64,000 nucleotides of DNA from Mercenaria mercenaria (Eukaryota > Mollusca > Bivalvia > Venerida > Veneridae): the NCBI RefSeq assembly GCF_021730395.1, contig NW_026463373.1, positions 1-64,000 on the forward strand, given 5' to 3'. The notes under the pieces are model-generated. The model saw nothing but the letters and a program-made list of their open reading frames with translations, did not search any database and was not told the origin of the DNA. Of this stretch, positions 21,117 through 31,596 are shown piece by piece (the stretch's first letter is position 1; each line of letters opens with the position of its first letter). A program made the position numbers and the translations under genes.

Positions 21117-24043
21117 TTACCCCTCCTCTAATTCATACTCTTCAACATCAAATGCATTATTTTCGTCTTCATCGTCATCTGCAACCTTTGGAAACTCGAC
21201 CATTTCACACTCTTCATCTTTTCCGAAAGCCATGCCAATAAGAGGAGAAAACCTTGGGTCTTTGTCCTCTTCAATCCTAATCTCCGGTACAAATCGCCCC
21301 AACCAGTCGATTATATTTTTGTTGTTTGTATAAGCTCGGATACCTTCATATGCTAGACTTTCCTGGAATGGATAGGAAGAAAAAATAGTTAAGATCATTG
21401 CCATATACAATGCAGGCTGTTTTTTGCCAGTTCCGTGTTGTGGCGGGTACCAGGACGAAATAAAGAGATTCCTAGTGTTGGTGCGGGTGCCAGGAAGAAA
21501 GAAGAGATTTATTGTGTTAGTGATTGGCGCGAGAGCTAAAGCGAAAAGACAGGCCATAACAAACAGCTGAACGACTGATTCAAATCTAGTCGTTTGTGCC
21601 CGTCCAAACACAGTGGTCAATACTACTAACTGCCAAACCTCAATTTTCGCTTTGACACTCGCGCAATCACAAACATATATTCTGATTTTCTAATCATTAA
21701 ACCATTGTACGAAGAAGTTGGACTAGATGTCTTGGAATTAATTGATCCTATTATAGTAAAGGTTCGCTATATACCAACAATCAATTTAACAACAATATAT
21801 TCCTAAACAGTACATACCAATAAATCGAATATCCTTGATTTTGGTTTTGCTTGTGCTCCACCGTGTTTGTCCCACTCCGCGGCGGCGTCAAATCTGCACT
21901 CGCCGGCTGGACCGATAAAGTAGACTGGTAAAGGGTCATAGCCTCCCTGCATCGATGTGTTTGCATCACCGCGGCGGCTGCCTAAAAAAAAAAGAAGACA
22001 AACGCACTTCACCCGTACTGTATAAACTGATGTATCAAGGATTAAATATTGTAGGAGGAGAGGAGCCAACAGCGTCCAGCATGGTGCAACCTGTTGGGCG
22101 TTTGCATTGATCTCTATTCAGCCAGTACCTTTTTTTGGTAAATACCCCTTAGAATATGGTGCAGTCTGATGGTTATTTGCACTGATGTCTATTCAGCCAG
22201 TACCTTTTTTGGTAAATACCCCTTAGAATATTGTGCAGTCTGATGTTTATTTGCATTGATCTCTATTCAGCCAGTACCTTTTTTGGTTAATACCCCTTAG
22301 AATATGGTGCAGTCTGATGGTTATTTGCATTGATCTCTATTCAGCTAGTACTTTTTTGGTAAATACCCCTTAGAATATGGTGCAGTCTGATGGTTATTTG
22401 CATTGATCTCTATTCAGCTAGTACCTTTTTAGGTAAATACCCCTTAGAATATGGTGCAGTCAGATGGTTATTTACATTGATCTCTATTCAGCCAGTACCT
22501 TTTTTTGGTAAATACCCCTTAGAATATTGTGCATTCTGATGGTTATTTGCATTGATCTCTATTCAGCTAGTAATTATTTGGTTAATACCCCTTAGAATAT
22601 GGTGCAGTCTGATAGTTATTTGCATTGATCTCTATTCAGCTAGTACCTTTTCAGGTAAATAGCCCTTAGAATATGGTGCAGTCTGATGGTTATTTGCATT
22701 GATCTCAATTCAGCCAGTACCTTTTTTGGTAAATACCCCTTAGAATATGGTGCAGTCTGATGGGTGTTTGCATCCAGTACCTTTTTTGGTTAATTACCCA
22801 TTAGAATACTTATTAATATGGCCCATGATTGGAGAATGACGTCCATATAGAAATTTAGCTGTCATAATATAAAAAAATTTAATAACAGGTATAGTATGTA
22901 AGGTTATGATATTTTAAGTAGTTCCATAACAAACATTGTTAATGTAGTCTTTTCAAAAGCCATAGAGCCTGTATGTTATTATATTTATGTGATTTGTGGA
23001 ATAAAATATATGCCCATAAAAAAAAAACAAAAAAAAACAAACAAACAAAAAAACAACAAATATTGTAGGAGTAGTGGACTTTATGTTTCTTACTCGTTGC
23101 CAAAATCATAACAGCTGCATCTTTAAATTATTACTAAATTAAAAGAATTGAAGAGATAAGTTATTGACAAAAATAAATCTGAGAGAAGTCGGAAGTTATC
23201 GCACAGTATCGCAATATGGCATTTTTCTGCATTTTTAAAATATCTAACAACTACATGTACTTCATTCATTTATATGTTCTTTCCTTTGTTCGTAGACTTT
23301 TGGTAATATTAATATGATAAAAGATAGGAAAGGAAACCAATGTAGATATGAATTCAACAAACTTACTTTCTCGTACAGTCCGACCTGTTCTGTATGCTTG
23401 ATATTGTACCATTTGCTGTTCTACCTCTAGCTCCCAACGACGATCGATAACCCCGGGCTTATACAGCCAGGAATATACCTTAGACCTATAAAATTAAATT
23501 TAATCATATTTATAAAATTGTGCATTTTTAAAGAAAAAATACAAATATCAACGTTTGACTATAAGTAAAATATAAAGAAATATTTTACATAGCTATTATA
23601 TATTTTCAAAATTGTGTCCGGTGAGATTTGGGTGGTCTTTATTTGAATGTGATCATTTATTCACAAAAGTATATTACACAGAAAATGTTCAAATCAAAAT
23701 CATTACTAGTTAGTCCGGATATTTCTCAAAAATATTTATCTGTATCATAATTTCTGCCTGTGAAGGAATGCAGAGACTAATTATAAAAAAGATAGGTTGG
23801 CATTTATATCAAGATAGATTCACATTAAAATTACAGTTTAAATCTTTCGCAAAAGCAATATGTTCCGGCGTATAGCTTATTGCTTACTCGATAATATATG
23901 TCTCCAATTGCAAGGGGAAAGTGAAGATAACAACTTTTCCTAGTAATTATTGCATAATTTCAGTTTAATGAAAATGTGTGTTTCTACAGTTAATTACAAT
24001 AATTCTTAAGCACATACCCGTCCTTGTGTAAATTAAAATCCAT
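21117..24043 (-). CDS. Four-exon gene of unknown function, 184 aa, acidic C-terminus
   Basis: Exons 24018-24043, 23367-23485, 21818-21981 and 21117-21362 join in frame with GT/AG borders to 185 codons including the stop. The start at 24043 is the only ATG in frame and gives MDFNLHKDGSKVYSWLYKPG. Exon 2 contains VIDRRWELEVEQQMVQYQAY. Exon 3 contains GGYDPLPVYFIGPAGE followed by FDAAAEWDKHGG. Exon 4 holds IIDWLGRFVPEI, EEDKDPRFSPLIGMAFGKDE and a tail rich in Asp and Glu (DDDEDENNAFDVEEYELEEG). No signal peptide or membrane segment is seen. I do not recognise the family. The constraint visible between copies (exons kept, introns worn) supports a real protein. A four-exon pseudogene copy lies at 57258-59160. 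Confidence 0.8.
22077..22805. repeat. 74-bp minisatellite, about nine to ten copies, in intron 2
   Basis: A unit of about 74 bp with TACCCCTTAGAATATGGTGC and TTGCATTGATCTCTATTCAG is repeated about ten times with few changes. It is absent from the matching intron of the copy at 57-59 kb (about 420 bp there, about 1.38 kb here), so it grew after the duplication or was lost there. Confidence 0.85.
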
Positions 24044-24240
24044 TTTAATTCTCAAGATATTCTGCGTACGTTTTTTGAAGTTGAGCTTCACTGTATGTTG
24101 TGACGTATTATCTCTACGGACACAACGTCAAAGTTGACGTTTCAACGTGAACGTAACATTATTTTAACGTCATATCCTCTATTAATTCAAGCATTTTGAT
24201 TGGTTTAGCCGAGAGTTCACACGTCGAGTACCCCTTGTTT
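24044..24240 (-). promoter_or_regulatory. Conserved promoter region with several ACGTCA/TGACGT sites
   Basis: TGTGACGTATTATCTCTACG, AACGTCAAAGTTGACGTTTC and TTTTAACGTCATATCC lie within 150 bp upstream of the start codon. Most are kept in the pseudogene copy (about 59222-59303). TGACGT is the half-site of the CREB/ATF element. That these sites act is inference. Confidence 0.45.
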
Positions 24241-24913
24241 CGAAGTCGTATTTCAGCGGTGCATCCGAATGCCAGATTAGATGGCAGTAATAGCAACTTT
24301 ATTTCTGAGCGTCTTCACCGCCTAAACAGTTACCCTCGGGTCGAATATTCCCTAGAGCTGTACCTTACAGCCAGTGACTTTTATATTCTGCCGTTGAATA
24401 AGAAATGGACAGCAACGTTGTTCTTTTATCTTTTCACTTAAAGAAAATAATGCCGTTGATACCAATTTCAACATTCAAACATAATTATTAACTCAGTTTA
24501 AAGGGAATTTAGATATAGCGCTACCATGATTGAGTTCTTATATACCAATGGTACACTGTAAGTAGCGAAATCGTTGAGCACAACAACCAAAACCCTACCT
24601 TAAATACTTTTAGAATTATCTCCCTTTTTAATGACCTGTTACAGGTTCTAGCATTAAATATCGTCATAAGGGAATTAGATGTATCCGGAAACAATATAAG
24701 TACCAGAAACTTCTTTTTGTACTAGAAGTAGCTTAAATATATTCCGTAGTTTTGCTCTATGACTTTCAACAGTAACTTGTATTGAAGTTACGGGGTTGCA
24801 CTCCCTGTCAGCAAACAGACATTATGATGTTAGTATCAGTTGTAAAAATAATTTGAAATGCTACCATTACTTCTGAACAATGTAATTCAGTCATACGTCA
24901 ATACTCACGGCAA

Positions 24914-26772
24914 TAGCCCGCCGGCTTAGCTCAACAGAGGGAACGCAGATCTACGGGTCGCAGGGTCGTGAGTTCTCCGTGACGATTTGATAAAATACAT
25001 TGTGTCTGAAATCATTCGTCCTCCACCACTGATTCAAGTCGGAAGTTTGCAGTTACTTGCAGAGAACAAGTTTGTACTGGTACTGAATCAGGAATACTGG
25101 TTAAGTTAACTACCCGCCGTTACATAACTGAAATACTGTCGAAACAAGTGAATGAAGTATTGCCATGCAATACAAAGTCCCCTACTGGAAGGCACCTAAT
25201 TTTCTCTACTGCAGTATAACATAATGAACTGATATCTGTCAATGATGTATAAACAATATTGTACTATATACACAATATGTTATAACAAACCACTTGGATT
25301 AAAATTTTTATATATAAAAACCTACAGTTGTTTTCATATGGCATTTTTTGGCCGATTATCAAATAAGGTGTCATGAGTTATTTATAGTACCAACAAAGGG
25401 AAATTAATCCTTATTTTTTTTTAAGAATCTATATAATATAAGTCCACAAGAAACTCTTTACCAAAAATTGGATGTAACATGCATGTTGTACCACAGAATA
25501 CTGGGATACTGGGTGCCTCACGGTGGGTAACATTTATGCCAAGTTACATCAAAATCCCTCCATGCATGAAGAAGAAATGCTCCGAACAAAGTCATTCTTG
25601 TATCTGACCTTTGGCCTCTATGTGTGACCTTGACCTTAGACATAGGGACCAGGTTCTTGCGCATGACACTCCGTCTCATGGTGGTGAACATTTGTGCCAA
25701 GTAATATTAAAATCCCTTTAAGGATTGTTGAGTTACAGACTGGACAGGAAAAAGGCCCTTTTGGCCTTTGACTTCCAAGTGCGACCTTGACCTTGCAGCT
25801 AAGGGCTCGGGTGTTGCGCACAACACATTGTCTCCTCCAGGGGAATATTTGTGCAAACTGATATTTAAATACCGTTTTTCATGACAAAGTTATAGACCGG
25901 ACATGAAAAAGTTACATTGACCTTTGATCTCAAAGTGTGACCTTGATCTTTAAGCTAGGGTTCTGAGTGTTGCGCATGACACGTCGTCTCATCATGGGGA
26001 ATATTTGTGCCAAGTAAAATTAAAATCCCTTCATGGATGGCAGAGTTTTGGACCGGACAGGAAAGAAAACCCTATTAACCTTTGACCTCCAATTTGTGAC
26101 CTTGACCTTTGAGCTAGGGGTTCAGAATTTGCGCACGGCACGTCGTCTCATCATGGGGAATATTTGTGCCAAGTAATATTAAAATCCCTTCATGGATGGC
26201 AGAGTTTTGGACCGGACAGGAAAAAAGCCCTGTTGACCTTTGACCTCCAATTGTGACATTGACCATTGGGCCAGGGGTCCAGGATTTGCGCACGACACAT
26301 CGTCTCATCATGGGGAACATTTGTGTTAAGTGATGTTAAAATCCCTTAATGAATGACGGAGTTATGGACCGGACACGAAACAGACCCTGTTCATGCTATG
26401 TAAACATTTGACTGCCAAGTGTGACCTTGACCTTTGAGCTAGGGGTCTGGACATTGTGCATGACACATTATCTTATTAATATGAGGTACATTTGTGCCAA
26501 GTAATAATAAAATCCCTTCATGGATGGCATAGTTATGGACCGGACAGGAAAAAAGCCCTGTTGACTTTTGACCTCCGATTGTGACCTTGACCTTTAAGCT
26601 AGGGGTCCAGGTTTAATTTAAGCACGACACGTCGTCTCATTATGGGGAACGTTTGTGCCAAGCAATATTAAAAGACGGAATGACGGACGGAAAAGCGCAT
26701 TCCTATAATCCCGGAAACTGGTTTTCAACCAGTAGGGGACTAAAACACGGCGTTAAACCCAAAACGAACAAC
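24914..26772 (+). mobile_element. tRNA-derived SINE split by a nested element
   Basis: Perfect 12-bp direct repeats, TACTCACGGCAA, flank it (24902-24913 and 26773-26784). The head has an A-box-like CTTAGCTCAACAGAGGG (24925-24941) and a B-box-like GGGTCGTGAGTTC (about 24963-24975). The body holds GCAGTTACTTGCAGAGAAC and CCCGCCGTTACATAACTGAA. The tail CGGCGTTAAACCCAAAAC appears only after the nested element (about 26748). The tRNA-like head lacks a credible cloverleaf 3' half, so it is not a tRNA gene. Confidence 0.7.
25145..26741. mobile_element. Modular element nested in the SINE, with DR1-bearing modules
   Basis: The ends AGTCCCCTACTGG (25176-25188) and CCAGTAGGGGACT (26728-26740) are perfect inverted repeats. 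Just outside the left end is a small palindrome, GTATTGCCATGCAATAC. Leader block at 25370-25500 with TGTACCACAGAATACTGGG. About seven modules of roughly 160 bp follow, each with a GACACNTCGTCTCAT-like block, AAAATCCCTTCATGGATGG and a TGACCTTTGACCTCC-like block; TGACCTTTGACCT is perfect at 26234-26246. The right end has GACGGAATGACGGACGG. Truncated relative at 54810-55390. Confidence 0.65.
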
Positions 26773-28036
26773 TACTCACGGCAAATACTGAATTGCAAAC
26801 AAATTCAGGAAAAGGGATAGGTATTTGGTTTGACAAAATAATTAGACTATTATCTGGCAATTCTCGAAAAGAACATAATTATCATATTAACTGAAAATTG
26901 TAATTGAATGTTTTGTATAAGATACCACCCTGATATAGGCGGTAGTCTCTTGTTAGTCTATGATGCAGTGGTTTCTTCTGGTTCGTCGCTCCATACATAA
27001 TGCGTATACATACACAGTCATATTTCTTGTGTGCATGACTGGCATAGATATTCATTGTACCAAAGTAGTTGTCATTTACTTTGTGTGAGGGTTAATGGGC
27101 ACTGGACCATTATATGCTGACCTCTTTGCAGTGTGTCTTTGCATTATATAACTTGGATACACACATGATCATTTGTGCTATAATGACCAGTATACAAATG
27201 TATGTACAAGTATTTCCTCAGCTGTCCCAGTCATTTACTTCGAGAAGCGCAAAGAACACCCATGTAAATCTTCAATTGACTTTAATAATTGACCATGAGT
27301 CAGTTACATATCATGCATGGTGTAGAATACTCATCATATCAATCAATTTTTGCAGTACAATTCATATCATCAAAAAGCAGTTGAGAAAGGACATCTAGTG
27401 GTAAATTATCCAAAGATATAATATCACATCAAATATATAAAGTGTACAACGATGGACCGAGCCTATGCAATGGGTTATTCTTCTCAATGGAAGGGTTACA
27501 TGGAAATAAGTTGAATAACAATACAGGAAACAGAATAATTTTTGTAAAGATAAATATGAGTACAAAGTCCAATGAACCTCTTTGATTTTGCCATTACGTG
27601 ATAATTCAGACACTGAGGCAAACCGCAGGGTTCGGTTTTCTCTACTATATATACTGCTGTGTAAATTGCGATATATATATATATATATATATAAGCCTAA
27701 TGTTCTCCAACACGGTAATTATGATTGTAAGTTAGGACTTGTTATACCTTGGTGGTTAACTGTTATATGCCACAGATGATAATGTAGACCGTGGGTGTAA
27801 TGTCAGTCAGCAGTAAACTTTAAAACTTTAAATTTGACAGCAACCTAAGTTTTGTTGTTTTTATTCACAAGTTTTTTACAGTTGAGAGAAGATACCCCAA
27901 TGCGAAACGGGTCCCCGTATATATGACCTTCAAGACAATACCACGTGACCAAAGTATCCAATCATAAGACAGGCTTTCAATAGGGTAATGTTATCTGTCC
28001 AAGAAAGAAATATAGCATTCCACTGCTAAAATTACA
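26773..28036. other. Intergenic; (TA)n microsatellite, no gene recognised
   Basis: A TA microsatellite lies at about 27670-27693. Open frames here are short, lack splice support and have no homology that I recognise. Confidence 0.4.
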
Positions 28037-29494
28037 TAACAAGAGGGCCATGATGGCCCTATATCGCTCACCTGTTATCATTGCACTTGATGACAAGAAG
28101 GTCCTCAGAAAAAATATCTAAGTCCAAAGGACAGGAACAACAAAGGAAAGAAATTTAACCAAAAAGAAAAACAAAATTCTTACAAGGTACAGATATGTCA
28201 AAATACACCTAAAAATTGGAGGTACCATCCATGTTGTACCACAGAAAAGTGGTCTCGGTCTTTCCCTACGGCCAATAATAAAAAAGTTACTAAAAATAGG
28301 CTATTTATAGTAACGTAAAAGGGAAGTAATTCAAAAGAAAATTATTGTAAGTTAACAAAAGAAGGATCTGCCAAAGAAACCTGTTGACATAAATGAAATT
28401 TCAGATCAGTATCTTCATTAGTTACGGAGATATATCCATTTTAATTTGAAATAAAAGGAGGTAATTTGACATAAAATCAGTCCATAGTTATCTACCCTGA
28501 TTGGCTAGGTCCAACTAATGACAATAATGAAATTTCAAATAAGTCCTGTAAGTACTTACTGATATAAATCCATTTTGACTACAATCAGGGGAGGTAATCA
28601 GATATAAAATAACTCTGGAAACTACGATTGGATCTGATTTGTCATGGAATCCAAGATTTATTGTTGTTGAAGATATTTTGGAAGTTTGTGTCAAATAAAA
28701 CCATAAATGAAGTCTCTATATGGCTGCAAAAGCCAAAATAGCCAATTTTGGATATTTAAGGGGCCATAACTCTGGAACCCATGATGGAATCTGGCCAGTT
28801 TAAATAAGGAACCAAGATCTTGTGGTGATACAAGTTGTGTGCAAGTTTGGTTAAAATCAAATCATAAATAAAGTTGCTATTGTATCATAAATAAAGTTGC
28901 TATTGTGCAGACAAGTCAAATTAGCTAATTTTGGCCCTTTCAGGGGCCATAGCTCTGGAACCCATTAGGGGATCTGGCCGGTTCAACAAAGGAACTGAGA
29001 TCTTATGGCAACACAAGTTTTGTGCAAGTTTGATTAAATTCAAATCATAAATGAAGCTGCTATTGTGCAGACAAGGGAAAATAGCTAATTCTGGTCCTTT
29101 CAGGGGCCATAACTCTGGAACCCATAATGGAATCTGGCCAGTTCAAGAAAGGAACCGAGATCTTATGGTGATACAAGTTGTGTGCCAGTTTGGTAAAAAT
29201 CAAATCATAAATAAAGCTGCTATTGTGCAGACAAGGTCAAAATAGCTGATTTTGGCCCTTTCAGGGGCCATAACTCTGGAACCCATAAAGGGATCTGGCC
29301 AGTTCAAGAAAGGAACCGAGATCTTATGGTGATACAAGTTGTGTGCAAGTTTGGTTAAAATAAAATCATAAATGAAACCACTATCGTGCAGACAAGAAAT
29401 TGTTGACGGACGGACGGACGGACACACGACGGACGACGGACGAAGGGTGATCACAAAAGCTCACCTTGTCACTATGTGACAGGTGAGCTAAAAA
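28037..29494 (+). mobile_element. Modular element with GCTCACCTG ends and four 160-bp modules
   Basis: It starts ATAACAAGAGGGCCATGATGG with GCTCACCTG near 28066 and ends CAGGTGAGC near 29488, inverted to each other. Leader block with CCACAGAAAAGTGGTCTCGG (28241 on) is shared with three other elements. Modules with GGGCCATAACTCTGGAACCC (or AGCTC) lie near 28761, 28943, 29103 and 29263. A (GGAC)n tract lies at about 29406-29425, then GGTGATCACAAAAGCTCACC. No coding capacity. Confidence 0.65.
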
Positions 29495-29575
29495 TATAGG
29501 CTCTGACATTGTAAAGCAGGCTTTTATGAAAAACCCCAACATATTTAACAAATCAAGTTAAAAATCATGCAATTG

Positions 29576-29810
29576 GTTTATTTTAATTCAATTAAAATAT
29601 TTAATTCAAGCACACCCGACTTTAGCCCGGTTTGTTCTTCACTTCCTGGTTTCAGCCGGTAACCAAAATTTTATCTCCCGTTTTTTCATTGGTGATAGTT
29701 TTGTTTGTTACTTAAATTTTGATTGGGTATTTCTATCATCTTTAAAATAGGAACCGCGAAATGTAGCGTCACTTAGTTCTTAGTTGTTCAGCGTGTCACA
29801 CTGATTTTCA
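29576..29810 (+). repeat. Left terminal direct repeat of the Ngaro-like element
   Basis: It starts GTTTATTTTAATTCAATTAA and ends GTCACACTGATTTTCA. It matches the right copy almost base for base apart from one short length difference. Confidence 0.8.
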
Positions 29811-30092
29811 ATTAGTAGTTAAAAAGAACTATAACAAAGGAAATTGGATAAATCTGTGATATTTAAATAACATGTCAACATATGGAATAACAATATTATA
29901 AATTAGAGAAATTAAATAAACCCTTTAAGGGTTTATTGTATTAAAAATAACTTTTTCATTGGACTTTGTGAACAACAGTGGATAAATTCGTCAATTTGAC
30001 TTGTGCAAAAAAAAAAAAAATGTGGTGCAATACGTACACATTTGCATGTTAACATTGATTTGTCAAGGTTTCATCAAATTGCTCTTCATAAA

Positions 30093-31414
30093 ATGGCAAC
30101 GGGATTGCGAAAGGGAGCAAAACTTAACTATAAACTGATGAACGAACAGGGGATATCGCTAGACACTAAAGATAACAGCGATAACAATGATGATCAGGTT
30201 GCTGAGGATACTAGAAAAGATTCGGTTTTCTCGCCGGTAAAATCTAAAGCGCAAAAATCAAACGCATCCTCCGCAGAGGATGATGGGAAACACTCTTTAC
30301 CCGAGGAGGTTGATTCGGACGATCAGGAAATCGAAAAATTGCAACGTGAGTTGGAAACTCTAGAAAAAGACGAAGCAAAACTCAAGAAAATTAAACAGAA
30401 AGAAGAATTACGCCAGAAAGTGGTGAGGAAAAGAGACGAGGTCAAGGCTCTAAGAGGTTTGGATATTTCTTCCAATAATTTAAAAACACAAACAACAACA
30501 ACTTCTACAGATTCAGTTCAAAACAAGAACTTATCAGTTAAAAAAGATGAACTTGAATCTCTAACTATAGCAGATTTAAGAAAGTCCAAATCTTTGAGAA
30601 AAAAGGCTTCTAAACAGTTAAAAGATTTAGGCCTGCAAGTTTCATCGAGCGATTCAAGTTCGGATAGCTCGAGTTCGGACAGTGACTCAGATTCGGATGG
30701 TTCTACTGAAGATAACTCAAAAACACACGATGAACATAGTTCTAATTCATCCAAATCGCATCATAAGAAACATAAAAAACATAAACGTTCCAGTAAAAAA
30801 TCTGGTATTACCATGAAATCGTCGGATAAGGTTAAATACAAACAAAAATACCCTCATGCACAATTGAGATATGAATTTGTAAACCAACATATTACCTTTC
30901 AAAATTTAGATTTAAACTTGTTTGTAGCAGGTGAATTAGAGATCATATCTGATCCATCCATCAAATCTGTAGAAAGAAATGGTAGAATAGCTCTTCTTAA
31001 GCGTATCATGTACTTGAATTCTACTTATGAATTTAAAACGCTCAAATCTTTTTATGCAGCATTTTGAGAGAAATTGAGCTAGGTACTAAAAATTGGGAAG
31101 ATGATTTCACTTATTTAGAGTTAATTTTGTTGAACAAGAGTAGTAGCAAATCAGCTTCGCATCAGGGCGTCAGGGGCAGGAATAAAGGTTACATAAATCC
31201 CCCTTTTAAACAACAATCACCTGAAGAAGAGTCACCAGTTTGGTTTTGCTCTTTCTACCAACGTAACAAGTGTGACCATAAAAATAGTCACACAGTAGTA
31301 GTTAAAGGGAAACTCAGGTACGCACAACATATTTGTGCTACTTGTTGGATTCAAGATAAGGTTAAGCTACAGCATCCGGAGAGTTCATCCTCTTGCCCAC
31401 ATATGTCAGCTTGA
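30093..31414 (+). other. Gag-like region of the Ngaro-like element
   Basis: It starts MATGLRKGAKLNYKL. There is a charged coiled-coil-like stretch (QREIEKLQRELETLEKDE-like heptads), then a long Ser/Asp-rich linker and a His/Lys-rich segment. A Cys/His-rich end, with CSFYQRNKCDHKNSH and CATCW, could bind zinc and nucleic acid. The Gag role is inferred from position and composition. Confidence 0.6.
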
Positions 31415-31596
31415 CTTAAAAATTATACTGTCAATTTCAAAGACGAAGGGAAAACAGAAGATTTATTCATGCCAAGGTTTTGTTACAAAAATCAAGTTAG
31501 TACTACTCCAAATTAGAAGTTGCGTGTAATCACAATCATACCTGTCTTATTTGTAACAGTTTAGTACCGATTTCAAACTATAATACATTACATGAA

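Larger units (their letters stand above)
21100..24440 (-). repeat. Segmental duplication, copy 1 (intact gene)
   Basis: The whole gene with its promoter and part of its upstream flank matches 57240-59562 in the same orientation. Similarity reaches upstream to TTTCTGAGCGTC and TATATTCTGCC in both copies. Copy 1 has an extra minisatellite in intron 2. Confidence 0.8.

Noticed and set aside
21363-21620. Extension of the last exon of the four-exon gene into a hydrophobic N-terminal frame
   Set aside because: An acceptor CCAG directly before the exon, and in-frame joining to exon 3, place this in the intron; the same intron sequence occurs in the pseudogene copy.
24920-24990. tRNA gene suggested by A-box and B-box-like sequence
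   Set aside because: The cloverleaf does not close and the sequence continues as a SINE with target-site duplications and a SINE tail.
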